Shown: one piece after another, positions 1-9,486 of the stretch
Layout of the letters: each line of letters starts with the position of its first letter
Position numbering within the stretch: the stretch's first letter is position 1
From: Saprospiraceae bacterium
Lineage (GTDB): Bacteria > Bacteroidota > Bacteroidia > Chitinophagales > Saprospiraceae
Length of the DNA stretch: 64,000 nt
Reading direction: 5' to 3'
Assembly: GCA_022841345.1 (NCBI GenBank)
Contig: JALHRR010000013.1
Span: 50,216-114,215 of the forward strand
Notes under the pieces: generated by a model
What the model was told of the DNA's origin: nothing
Seen by the model: only the letters and a program-made list of their open reading frames with translations
The model's database searches: none
Program-made: the position numbers and the translations under genes

Positions 1-1557
1 TTGCTGGAAGCAACGGGCAGAGTTTTCGGAGGACTATATAAGAGTACAAATGGGGGTGAAACATTTCAAAAACTTGATCACGAAGGCAAAAACTATTTCG
101 GTTATAGCACGGATGCCGATGATGACAGAGGTCAGGCTCCCAGAAACATGGATATTGCTGTGCATCCACAAAGACCCGATGAAGTCCATATCGCCGGTAT
201 TCTTACCTGGGTATCCTTTGACGGAGGAGAATCTTTTGAACCAACTTCTGACTGGATTCCAAACAGGGCCGCCAATCAGGACATAGGTTATTGTCACGCG
301 GATGTGGAGTTCCTTGACTTTGTTGGAAATACACTGTATGTTGGTTCTGATGGAGGGCTTTTTAAAGCAGAAAATACTGCAACAGTAAATGAAACGTATT
401 ACAAAGATTTGACAACCGGATTAGGCATACGACAATTCTATAAAATCGGTATCTCACAAACTGCTCCCGCAGTGATTTCCGGAGGATCACAGGACAACGG
501 TACTTCACTATTTACACCTGACAGAGGCTGGATAGACTGGCTTGGGGCTGATGGAATGGAGACTTTTGTGGATAAAGATAATCCGGATATTATTTATGGC
601 ACTTCTCAATATGGATCACTTTACAGATCAAGAAATGGAGGAAATTCATACAGCAATTTAAATACTGATGATGATGGAAATTGGGTCACCCCTTTTGAAC
701 AAGATCCAGTTGTAGAAAATACTATTTATGTTGGATATAATCAGGTTCTACGGTCAGAAGATCAGGGTTCATCATGGGAACCCATTTCTCCGGACTTTGG
801 AGTCAATTTGGACCATTTGAAAATTGCGCCTGCAAATAACCGGATTATGTATGCCGCCCATGGAAATGTTCTTGAAAAAACTACAGATGGAGGCGAGAGT
901 TGGCAAACAGTTTCAGGTATTCAGGGCATAATCAATTCCATTGCTATCCACCCTTCTTATCCTGAGAAAATTGCAATAGCAACAACAAGCTCAAACAAAG
1001 TTTTCATTTCACACAATGGAGGTGTGTCATGGCAGAATTATAAAAAGAATCTGCCGGATTTCAGTGCTCTGGCACTGGTTTGGCATGATGGCCCTGAGGA
1101 TGGATTGTATCTCGGAATGAATTACGGTATATATTATATTGACAATAATACCGGAGAATGGTTGATTTATAATAATAATTTGCCAAATGTCATTGTTAAT
1201 GAACTGGAGATTAACTATCAGGAAGGTTTATTATATGCGGCTACTTATGGACGGGGATTGTGGGCCTCACCAATATTCAGTGGCTCCGCGAGCACTAATG
1301 AACCTGAACAGTTGGCTGGTACCAGGTTATATCCGAATCCTGCTAACACGCTTCTCACCATTGAAATCAATTCCAACATTCAACTGGAATCAGATATTCG
1401 TGTTTTTGATAGCAATGGGAAATTACACAGGTATTATAGAGATGTGAATGCTTTCCCGTATCAGGTAGATGTATCTGGTTTACAGACTGGAATGTATTAT
1501 ATTAAAGTCAACAACTCTGCAGGTTCAGTTGTCAGGAAATTAATACTGCAAAGGTAG
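1..1557 (+). CDS. Secreted BNR/VPS10-type beta-propeller protein, T9SS type A signal (5' partial)
   Basis: The frame is open from the first base, and the TTG at base 1 is unlikely to be the true start, so I call this the C-terminal 518 residues of a larger protein. Blades with Asp-box/BNR-like motifs recur (YKSTNGGETF, TTDGGESWQTV, SHNGGVSWQNY), as in sortilin/VPS10-like and glycosidase-type propellers that often bind glycans or proteins. The last ~80 residues (from about 437, RLYPNPANTLLTIEIN, ending VVRKLILQR) match the T9SS type A sorting domain, so the protein is probably exported across the outer membrane and anchored or released. No catalytic residues are identifiable, and a peptidase domain may lie upstream of the window. 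It ends convergently and overlaps the end of the next gene by 18 bases. Confidence 0.85.
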   Translation: MLEATGRVFGGLYKSTNGGETFQKLDHEGKNYFGYSTDADDDRGQAPRNMDIAVHPQRPDEVHIAGILTWVSFDGGESFEPTSDWIPNRAANQDIGYCHADVEFLDFVGNTLYVGSDGGLFKAENTATVNETYYKDLTTGLGIRQFYKIGISQTAPAVISGGSQDNGTSLFTPDRGWIDWLGADGMETFVDKDNPDIIYGTSQYGSLYRSRNGGNSYSNLNTDDDGNWVTPFEQDPVVENTIYVGYNQVLRSEDQGSSWEPISPDFGVNLDHLKIAPANNRIMYAAHGNVLEKTTDGGESWQTVSGIQGIINSIAIHPSYPEKIAIATTSSNKVFISHNGGVSWQNYKKNLPDFSALALVWHDGPEDGLYLGMNYGIYYIDNNTGEWLIYNNNLPNVIVNELEINYQEGLLYAATYGRGLWASPIFSGSASTNEPEQLAGTRLYPNPANTLLTIEINSNIQLESDIRVFDSNGKLHRYYRDVNAFPYQVDVSGLQTGMYYIKVNNSAGSVVRKLILQR

Positions 1558-1968
1558 AACTGGTATTGGCAGCTTATTAATATTGTCAATAAGCTTCATG
1601 TGCTGGGTTTTGAATATTTTACTCATTAAACCCCTGACAGGCAGAACCGATTTGAATACAATATTCTCATGGACAATACAATATCCTTCATGTTCAATGA
1701 TTTGGAATTGCATTCCAATTTTTGTCAACTTCATAACTGTAGCGTTCATTGTAATTCTATTCTCTGACTGATGACTTTCTACTGTAGCAGTATAAGTGAA
1801 AGCATATGGAATAGGTCCAAACCTCAGCTTTTCAAAAACCTTGTATTGATTATTACCTTCCTCTTCAATTTTATAAATAACAGGGTGAACTGATGCAAAT
1901 AGCTGCATATCTTTTAGATAATTGAATATAAAGTATGAAGGTTTGTGAACTTTGAAGGAGAGCTGCAT
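1540..1968 (-). CDS. SRPBCC/START-like ligand-binding fold protein
   Basis: From the ATG at 1968 this encodes 142 residues beginning MQLSFKVHKPSYFIFNYLKD. The frame stays open upstream to 2061, but that extension has no typical start context. The pattern of N-terminal strand, helix with DMQLFASVHPVI, then alternating strands with ...YKVFEKLRFGPIPYAFTYTA resembles SRPBCC (polyketide cyclase/START-like) hydrophobic-cavity proteins. No catalytic residues stand out and no ligand can be inferred. It is convergent with the preceding gene (18-base overlap) and follows the 1973-residue adhesin on the same strand after about 110 bases. Confidence 0.65.
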   Translation of the reverse strand: MQLSFKVHKPSYFIFNYLKDMQLFASVHPVIYKIEEEGNNQYKVFEKLRFGPIPYAFTYTATVESHQSENRITMNATVMKLTKIGMQFQIIEHEGYCIVHENIVFKSVLPVRGLMSKIFKTQHMKLIDNINKLPIPVLPLQY

Positions 1969-2080
1969 GAGTTGGTTTTCTTTTGAATTGCACGAAAGTA
2001 CAATAAATTGTCTCTTGGAAAATTGGAAAATTTGGCTCCTCTTTTCAATAGATGGAATCACTGTTATAATGCTCTCTTAC

Positions 2081-5000
2081 TTACCTCAACAGCGTCACAT
2101 CTCCATAATCCTTCACAACAATTCTAAAGTCACAGTCATACACCACTGCATCCAGCTTCCAGACATACACAGCAGTTTTTTCATCAGCATTCCTGCCATA
2201 TCCATCCCAGCCAGCTGAAGGGTCGTTACTCCTGAATTGTAACTCTCCCCATCTGTCATACACTTCGAATAAATAGGAATCAATTCTGGTATCAGCAGCC
2301 CAATAGGTTTTAAACAAATCATTAGTCTGATCATCATTGGGTGAAAAAGCTGAAGGTACAAAGTATTTCCCTGCAGCCTCATCCGTTGCTCTGAGTGCTC
2401 TTCCCTGAATGGTTATTTGTTGACATTGATTACTGATAGTAGCAGCATAAAGTCCCGGATCATTCACCTCGAAAGTAGGTCCATTAGGACCATTAAGCCA
2501 TACCATTCCAATTCCGCTGGTATCAGTACCCATGAGAATGATCTCCATCATGGCGGATCCATTGCATGGGATAGAGACATCCGGAATCTGAGCAATCAGC
2601 GGTTCAATTTGGAGAATTTCAATAGAATAGTCCTTAAAACACCCGGCATCATCCATTAGCCTGATGGTTTGTGTCCCGGAATTTAAATGACCGGGATTGT
2701 AATCATTGCCGATTAAATTTCCATTCAACCAAACAGCCAAGCCTGGTGGAGCATTTATTTGCAATTCACCGGAATGCTTATTGGGACAGCTCGGCAAAGC
2801 AAAAATCTCTGCATTGAACTCAGGTTGCATTGCCACTTCAATTTCAAAAATTGAATCACAAACTGTACCTGCGCCATTCACGGTTAAAACAAATGAAGTA
2901 TCGTTTACAAATGTTAAATTCCTGTAAGAAATGCTCTGCCCGGGACATAGGTTTAATTTCACTTCTTCACGGGAAACCGGAACAAATCGGATATCATACC
3001 GGACAATGGAATCACAGCCAGAAATGTTTTGATATTCAATTGTGAAAATTGTATCTCTGACTATTGTCTCGGATCCGACCAAATATGCAACCCCTTCACA
3101 AAGTTGCTCATTAACCAGAATTTCTTCTTCCTCATCCAGAATTCTTACTTCAACAGCCAGATATGCCGGGCAAATAGAATCTAAAACCTCCATCACAAAG
3201 CTGGAATCTTTTTCAAAAGACCACATTGTTCCTCCGATTTCAATCAGTTCCGATTTACAAATATTGAAATTTAAACTCGTTGTATCCCGGAAACATTTTT
3301 GCAGAACAACAAATAAATCTTCTACCCTATGGTTGCAATACTGAATACTGGCCTGGTCCGTACTCTGGACTACTACCAGTCCCTGAGCAATCAAGGCTGA
3401 AGAATCCACAGTAATATCATAATTGCCTGCCGGTAAATTCATAAATATAAATGCACCTGCGGTATTTGTCTTAATACTATCAGAGATTCCCTGACCATTG
3501 ATCCAAATATACTGATTGCTCAATAAAGAATCACCTGAAGTAAATATTCCATCTCCATTGAAATCTACAAATATGGTTCCAGCCAGACTACCCAATGCTG
3601 AGTCAATCTGATAATTCAAAGGCTTGGTTTCGTATTCACATCCTTCTGATGTCCTCACAATGGCATAATATGATCCACTTTCAGTGAAATCCGGATTCAG
3701 CATATCAGCTGGAGGTGGAGATAAAGCAACACCGTCCTGCATCCAGGATGTAATCTGCGCCCCCGGAATAATTGGAACACAAATTTTGGCGGTATCACAT
3801 GCCTGAAAGCATCCATCCGGGATTAAAGACAATTGCGGGGGTCCGGAAATGTTGATGGCCGGACTTGTGGCTGTACACCCAAAATCATTGCTCGCGATTA
3901 CCTTATATTGACCCGCCAATTCAGTAGTAACCTCGGGTCCCAATGTACCATCAGACCATAGATAATTGATTCCTGATTCAATGTTTTGAACGCTGAGCTT
4001 GATTTCAGTGCCGCTGCATAATGGTGAGGGGCGATCAGCCACAATTAAGGGGTTTGAAGGGGTGGGTATCACTGTTACAAAAAGAGAATCGCTGACTCTT
4101 TCGCAATTACTGACTGGGTCTGTTACTTTTAAATAAAAAGTATGCGTTCCGGTCGCAAGTTTATTATTCTGAATATCATCGAACAAAACTTGCCTTTGAT
4201 CAGACCCGTTTACCCAGGAATAAATATAACCCAAATCTGCACTGATAGCCTGAAGTGTAACAATTTCACCGGCACAAACCTGTAAAGTATCAGGGGGGTA
4301 AGCCGCCTTTCCTGCTCCTGTTGCTACTATACTGGATTCAGGTGCTCGTATATATGAAACATTAAATGGCTCAGATTTAGAAGAACATCCATATTGATTA
4401 GTAAGGATCACCAGATAATCTCCTTCAATTTCTGCAAGGGTAGTTTTCCCGGTCGATCCATTGCTCCAGGAATAAGATACATTATCAACACTGCTGCTCA
4501 AAGTTACCGGATAGGCAGAGCAGGCAGGTAATGGCACAGATGAAGTAATTAAACCCGGATCAGGACTCCCAAATACCTGCACTGATTTATTATTAAAAGC
4601 TTCGCAACCATAAATATCAGTAATTTTCAAACCAATATTATATACTCCGGGTTCTGCATAACCATGCAAAGCAGGATTGATGACATCCATAATAACACCT
4701 GAAGCATTATCCATATCGAAATACCATTCATAATAAAGTGCATTTGTTTTATTAGGTGTGACCTCCAGCTCAGTATCAATGCAAATTGAATCCTGAAACG
4801 TAAAGCCTGCATCCGGTAAAGGACGAATATTTAGACCTGCAGATGAATTCACATAACAGCCTGCAGAAACATCTACTCTCAAGACTACAGTGAAAATTCC
4901 CGGGGCTGAATAAAGATGTTGTGGATTTTCTAAATTTGAATAGTTATTGGAACCTGAAGCCGGATCACCAAAATCCCAATTATAGCCAATGGCAGAAAAA

Positions 5001-7999
5001 CTGGCATCAATTTCAGTTCTGTTTTCAAATGTAGCAGCATCAGTCAAACAACCCACTTCATGATCAAAATTTCCTACGGCCGGCACAACAAATATATAAG
5101 AAGCCGGACAGGGAGTAATAGTATCACCAAATGAATCAATATAAGAGCCGATCACTATCATCTGAACTCTGCCTGCTCTCGGGAAACGATAATTTAAAGG
5201 GTTTCCACTCAAAATCCATCTGTTACCGGAGATATCATTAATTAACCATTTGACAGTTGAATTAATTATAGTTGGGTTTGTCACACTTAAATCGAACACA
5301 TCACACTCAGGAGTTGGCTCAACAAGAAAAATTAAAGGTGGTATGCTTAAGTCACATACCCCACCACCATCTCCGCAGGGACAGAAATAGCACACAGTCA
5401 GAGGATCACAATGCTCGCAGAATTCAATTTTATTTGAAATTTTACTGCAACCAGAATGAATATTGGTTACCATTCTATAATACACACCCGTCCTTGAGAC
5501 TTTGAGAGTATCACCTGTCGCACTTAGTGGAAGGTCATTGTGAAACCAGGTGAATTCGTAAGGTCCTCCAAGTTCTGAAACTGTTATTAACAAAGCTGTA
5601 TCAACATCAGGACATATCCCAAGAGGGTCATTCGTATAAATATTGATTTCCGGAAGAGGTGAAGAATTAATTTTGAAAGTAGATCTGCTTCTGCATCCAT
5701 TTTCATCGGTACCTAAAAACAAGTAAGTTCCCGGACCTGCAATTATGGATGAAGACTGCGATTGAAACACACCACTTTCCAGCCAAAAGTATTCTTTAAA
5801 GGTCCCGGGAGCATTAATTAATACAGTTTCATACTCGCATATCGTATCCGGATGAGGAATTAAAGGATTATATATTCCGGTAATATTCACCAATGTATTC
5901 TGAGTAAAACCACAAAATGATCCGGTAACTGTAACATTCCCGGTTTGTAGCCATTTAACTTTCAGGGAATTTTCAGAAGGAAATTCAAGCACATTTACTA
6001 GTGAAGAATCACTGAATGACCAGGTTACTTCTTCACCCGCTGGCAAAGGAACCTGAAAAGTGGCACGTCCGAATTCACAGGATACATCATTACCGGTTAT
6101 TACCTGAATTTCAATTAAGTTGATAATCATGCTGACTGTATCACTGTGACAAAGAGTCAATGGATCATAACTGTATAGTCTTAGTTCCATGGGTGATGTC
6201 CCTGACCATGCCCAGCGAATATCCTTTCCATGAATCACACTATCGATGGACCCATCCATTATATTCCATACATATACCAGCTTCTGATCCGGATCTGAGA
6301 CTTTATAGGAGTAATCCTTTCCTGCACACACCGTATTCCTGCCTACAATTGGCTTCAGTGCCGGAGGTAAGGCATGAATAACCAGAGTCCTGGTGAATGA
6401 CAAATTACAATAAATGCTATCCTGTAAATAATTGGTAATCTTATAAGTGCCGGGAGCGGGTTGGATGGGTAATAAAAAAAAGGATGAAGCAGCAGAGCTT
6501 TCGTACAATAACTGCCCTGTGGCATTAGTCAATTTCCAGATTCCAGGAACTGCTTGTGAAGGGTTAGAACTGTTAAAAGAAGTCCAGCCAGCTGACCCTC
6601 CATCACAAATAGCATCTGGTCCTGAAATTTCAAAATTCTCAAGTATCTCCAGCCAAAATGTATCCCTGCCAGTACAATTCAAATGACAGTTTTCATACTC
6701 CACAGTCACATACGCGGGCAATTGTTTCCATGTAAATTTGATACTTACAGCAGAAGAACCCTGTCCTGATTCTATCAGACCACCTGCCGAAGTTTTCCAA
6801 TTAAAAACAGTACCTCCAAGTGGATCAATTCTGTAAGAAACGGAGCTATTGAGACAAATTTTAGAAGGGCCGCTGATTTTATTATCTTCCCCTATTAAAG
6901 GTATTAATTCAAAACCAGGGTCCGAACAAACATCAGAACAGGCATGACTCAATTCTACAGTTCCGGATCCACCATTTTGCCAGATTACCTCTACAAATGC
7001 ATCACTGCTTGTCCCTCCTGCAGTAATGGTTCCATTGGGGCTGATATTCCAGATATAATCTTCACAATCCGGGTCAGTTTGATATTGCAGCGTATCACCC
7101 AGACAAGCTGTTGCGGCACAATAAATTTGTGGGGCAGGATGATCGAGAACATTGATATACATTATTTTCTCATCCTCACAATCACATGCATTGCTTACAA
7201 ATTGTCGCACTTTATATAATCCGGGAATATCAAATTTCTGTGAAATATCTCTCGCACTACTGCTGTATCCATTGGAAATTGTCCAGGAAATATTTGCAGC
7301 TGTACTTGTATTGGTAAAATAAATATTCTGACCTGAGCAGATGGTGATTGTATCTCCAGTATCTGCAACATTTACATCAAACCCTGCTTCAGGTATCTCC
7401 AGAACTTCAAAACATATAGACCTTTCAAAAAAACAAAATCTGTTACTTTCCAATTCACCAAACATCGATATGTAATATGTTCCTGGTGTTAAACCTACTT
7501 TGATCCGGATCGAACTCAAAGTCTCCTCAATGATTTCAATGCCTGGTCCAAAAACTCCCCATTGAATCTCACTGGCAATCAAACCAACCATAGAAAAAGT
7601 AACTTCCTGCCCAACGCATACCTTAAAGCAGGAGGATGATTCAGGTATAATGCCACAATTTTCAGTATGCATTTGCATAGGAACATGACTATACTCAGAA
7701 GCAAATACTGGAAATTCATATACTTTATTCTCGTGAATTACTCTGATCGTATAAGATCCGAATCCCGGAAAACAAACCTGGATAAATATACCGGAAGGAT
7801 GTACATTGAAGGAAACAGGATTACCTAATCCATCTACAACCTCCCATTCCAGCTGAATTCCATTTGGAGTGCCTCCGGGAAGCTGGAAAAAATAGTCGTG
7901 GCAATTGTTAGCACAAACAGATGCTTCTCCCAGAATTTCCTGAGCACGTGATATATTGGAAACTCCCAGAAAGAAACATAAGAATATTAGTATTCGCAT
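2081..7999 (-). CDS. Giant PKD/SdrD-B-repeat secreted protein with type B (gliding-motility) T9SS C-terminus
   Basis: I start at the ATG at 7999, which gives a clean signal peptide (MRILIFLCFFLGVSNISRAQ) and 1972 residues. The frame runs upstream to 8044 without signal features. The body is a string of Ig/PKD-like domains, with a clear PKD unit (NWDFGDPASG ... LYSAPGIFTVVL) and later an SdrD B-like unit (GTIFVDFNGDGIFTSGD). The last ~90 residues (YFVPSAFSPNDDQTNDLFK ... VYDRWGELQF ... GWDGYGRN ... VYVWKLDA ... DYGDVTLLR) are the gliding-motility-associated C-terminal domain, the type B T9SS signal. A cysteine-rich patch (CDPLTVCYFCPCGDGGGVCD) interrupts the repeats. The likely role is a cell-surface or released adhesin. 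The ligand is unknown. Confidence 0.9.
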   Translation of the reverse strand: MRILIFLCFFLGVSNISRAQEILGEASVCANNCHDYFFQLPGGTPNGIQLEWEVVDGLGNPVSFNVHPSGIFIQVCFPGFGSYTIRVIHENKVYEFPVFASEYSHVPMQMHTENCGIIPESSSCFKVCVGQEVTFSMVGLIASEIQWGVFGPGIEIIEETLSSIRIKVGLTPGTYYISMFGELESNRFCFFERSICFEVLEIPEAGFDVNVADTGDTITICSGQNIYFTNTSTAANISWTISNGYSSSARDISQKFDIPGLYKVRQFVSNACDCEDEKIMYINVLDHPAPQIYCAATACLGDTLQYQTDPDCEDYIWNISPNGTITAGGTSSDAFVEVIWQNGGSGTVELSHACSDVCSDPGFELIPLIGEDNKISGPSKICLNSSVSYRIDPLGGTVFNWKTSAGGLIESGQGSSAVSIKFTWKQLPAYVTVEYENCHLNCTGRDTFWLEILENFEISGPDAICDGGSAGWTSFNSSNPSQAVPGIWKLTNATGQLLYESSAASSFFLLPIQPAPGTYKITNYLQDSIYCNLSFTRTLVIHALPPALKPIVGRNTVCAGKDYSYKVSDPDQKLVYVWNIMDGSIDSVIHGKDIRWAWSGTSPMELRLYSYDPLTLCHSDTVSMIINLIEIQVITGNDVSCEFGRATFQVPLPAGEEVTWSFSDSSLVNVLEFPSENSLKVKWLQTGNVTVTGSFCGFTQNTLVNITGIYNPLIPHPDTICEYETVLINAPGTFKEYFWLESGVFQSQSSSIIAGPGTYLFLGTDENGCRSRSTFKINSSPLPEINIYTNDPLGICPDVDTALLITVSELGGPYEFTWFHNDLPLSATGDTLKVSRTGVYYRMVTNIHSGCSKISNKIEFCEHCDPLTVCYFCPCGDGGGVCDLSIPPLIFLVEPTPECDVFDLSVTNPTIINSTVKWLINDISGNRWILSGNPLNYRFPRAGRVQMIVIGSYIDSFGDTITPCPASYIFVVPAVGNFDHEVGCLTDAATFENRTEIDASFSAIGYNWDFGDPASGSNNYSNLENPQHLYSAPGIFTVVLRVDVSAGCYVNSSAGLNIRPLPDAGFTFQDSICIDTELEVTPNKTNALYYEWYFDMDNASGVIMDVINPALHGYAEPGVYNIGLKITDIYGCEAFNNKSVQVFGSPDPGLITSSVPLPACSAYPVTLSSSVDNVSYSWSNGSTGKTTLAEIEGDYLVILTNQYGCSSKSEPFNVSYIRAPESSIVATGAGKAAYPPDTLQVCAGEIVTLQAISADLGYIYSWVNGSDQRQVLFDDIQNNKLATGTHTFYLKVTDPVSNCERVSDSLFVTVIPTPSNPLIVADRPSPLCSGTEIKLSVQNIESGINYLWSDGTLGPEVTTELAGQYKVIASNDFGCTATSPAINISGPPQLSLIPDGCFQACDTAKICVPIIPGAQITSWMQDGVALSPPPADMLNPDFTESGSYYAIVRTSEGCEYETKPLNYQIDSALGSLAGTIFVDFNGDGIFTSGDSLLSNQYIWINGQGISDSIKTNTAGAFIFMNLPAGNYDITVDSSALIAQGLVVVQSTDQASIQYCNHRVEDLFVVLQKCFRDTTSLNFNICKSELIEIGGTMWSFEKDSSFVMEVLDSICPAYLAVEVRILDEEEEILVNEQLCEGVAYLVGSETIVRDTIFTIEYQNISGCDSIVRYDIRFVPVSREEVKLNLCPGQSISYRNLTFVNDTSFVLTVNGAGTVCDSIFEIEVAMQPEFNAEIFALPSCPNKHSGELQINAPPGLAVWLNGNLIGNDYNPGHLNSGTQTIRLMDDAGCFKDYSIEILQIEPLIAQIPDVSIPCNGSAMMEIILMGTDTSGIGMVWLNGPNGPTFEVNDPGLYAATISNQCQQITIQGRALRATDEAAGKYFVPSAFSPNDDQTNDLFKTYWAADTRIDSYLFEVYDRWGELQFRSNDPSAGWDGYGRNADEKTAVYVWKLDAVVYDCDFRIVVKDYGDVTLLR

Positions 8000-8122
8000 A
8001 GGAAGGGCGTTGAACAGGTATTCAGGATTTTCAAAAAGGATCAAGCGATCTCAGTTTAATGAAAGATAACCATAATCTGTCATACGTTGCCTGATTGTTA
8101 AAAGAAATGAATTATGCCTTAT

Positions 8123-8202
8123 TTGGTCTTGTTAATTCATTTGCATGCTATTTACTCCGGCTGTTGTTGGTCTTGCTAATTTATTAGCAAGCTTTTTACT
8201 CC
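8123..8202. repeat. Two imperfect 36-base direct repeats, 44-base period
   Basis: The stretch 8000-8343 has no gene. It holds two copies of a 36-base sequence (8123-8158 and 8167-8202) that begin TTGGTCTTG and end TTTACTCC, with about five mismatches. The second contains the small palindrome GCTAATTTATTAGC. They lie between the stop of the TonB-family gene and the start of the giant adhesin, both on the minus strand, so they sit in the adhesin upstream region and could be operator-like. No function is known. Confidence 0.6.
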
Positions 8203-8287
8203 AATGTTCCATATTAGTTGAATTCAACTCTCTACCTGCTTCAGGACTCTGCCAATAAATCAGCAGAACCAAAAAGACTTATAAAAT

Positions 8288-8316
8288 GGCAGAACCGTCC
8301 ATCATTGGGTTCTGCC
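8288..8316 (-). terminator. Hairpin terminator after the TonB-family gene
   Basis: A perfect 9-base inverted repeat (GGCAGAACC at 8288-8296, GGTTCTGCC at 8308-8316) with an 11-base loop lies 28 bases past the tonB-family stop. On the minus strand it is followed by a T-rich run. It would separate the TonB-family transcript from the adhesin gene. Confidence 0.55.
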
Positions 8317-8343
8317 AATTATCGTCTACTATCCTGAATCAAC

Positions 8344-9189
8344 TTAAGATTGCAATTTAAACATTACCGGCAATGTAAATTTGACTGATACTGCTCTGCC
8401 CTGTTGCTTACCGGGAGTCCAGCCGGGCATTCCCTTAACAACCCTCAAGGCTTCCTGATCGCAACCACCACCAATACCTTTGACCAACTGAACCTGAGTC
8501 ACCCTGCCATTGCGATCAATCACAAATTGAATGACAACTGTACCGCCAATTCCATTTTCTCTTGCAATGGAAGGATACTTAATTTCTTTAGACAGATAAG
8601 CAAACAAATCGCTCATTCCAGAACCAAACACAGGCATCTGTTCTACATTAATAAACACTTCTTCAACTTTCTCCTTCTCAACAATTCCAGTTGCATCAGA
8701 TCCTTTACTTCCTATTACCCCGTTTGCTGTTCCATTTAACTCGCCTGTTTCAGAACCGAAAACATCAGATGGACTTTCAACAACATCCTCTCCCACATTG
8801 GAACTGAAATAGGAGCTGTCCACTACTGGAAGTTCAGGTTTTGAATTTGAAATAAAATAATTATCCAGGTTAGGCTGAGAATTAGTAAGCGGAGTGCTAC
8901 TACCCCGCTGAATACCAGAAATGAAATCAATCTTATCCTGCTTTACATAATCAACAATGACTTCAACCGAATCATTGGATCTGGGGACAGCTATCTCGTA
9001 CACTTTAAATTCTCTGGTAAATAAATAAGGTCCACACACGACTAAAACAAAAGCACTAATGCTGAAAAACATGGCTCTTGCCAATCTCAGATCATAAGTA
9101 GCTCTCAAATTGTATGCTCCGTACTTTTGATTTCTTCCCCTGAAAATGATATCATCTACGTGATGATACATGAAAATAAATGCATTCAT
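8344..9189 (-). CDS. TonB-family energy transducer-like protein
   Basis: Start chosen at the ATG at 9189 (MNAFIFMYHHVDDIIFRGRN), giving 281 residues. The motif IIFRGRNQKYGAYNLR followed by one transmembrane segment (about residues 37-57, ARAMFFSISAFVLVVCGPYLF) is typical of Bacteroidota TonB proteins. A long low-complexity periplasmic linker follows. The TonB C-terminal domain occupies the last ~80 residues (YPSIARENGIGGTVVIQFVI ... RVVKGMPGWTPGKQQGRAVSV). Such proteins pass proton-motive energy to outer-membrane receptors. No receptor or ExbBD gene is nearby, so the partner is unknown. The gene stands alone with its own terminator-like hairpin. Confidence 0.9.
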   Translation of the reverse strand: MNAFIFMYHHVDDIIFRGRNQKYGAYNLRATYDLRLARAMFFSISAFVLVVCGPYLFTREFKVYEIAVPRSNDSVEVIVDYVKQDKIDFISGIQRGSSTPLTNSQPNLDNYFISNSKPELPVVDSSYFSSNVGEDVVESPSDVFGSETGELNGTANGVIGSKGSDATGIVEKEKVEEVFINVEQMPVFGSGMSDLFAYLSKEIKYPSIARENGIGGTVVIQFVIDRNGRVTQVQLVKGIGGGCDQEALRVVKGMPGWTPGKQQGRAVSVKFTLPVMFKLQS

Positions 9190-9416
9190 GGTAGTAAATT
9201 TTGATAGTGAAATAATAAAATCAAACAACTCTACCTACATGATCAACGTACAATTAATATTTATAACGTATCTTTACGTTATAAATTCCATTTAAATGAA
9301 TTATATTCTATAATATATTTCACAAAGGAAAATTGAAGCCGGGAATAATTTCTGCCTAATTGGGTCTAACGAGAAAGGTAAAACTTCAGGTGTTAAATAT
9401 TGATATTGTAAATGCA

Positions 9417-9450
9417 AAGAGCTGTACCATTTAATAATGATACAGCTCTT
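9417..9450 (-). terminator. Hairpin terminator downstream of the HYR-repeat gene
   Basis: A perfect 10-base stem (AAGAGCTGTA at 9417-9426, TACAGCTCTT at 9441-9450) with a 14-base loop lies 37 bases past the stop of the minus-strand gene ending at 9487. A T-rich stretch follows on that strand. Confidence 0.65.
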
Positions 9451-9486
9451 CAATCCGATCTGTTTAGGAATAGATTCTCTACTACA

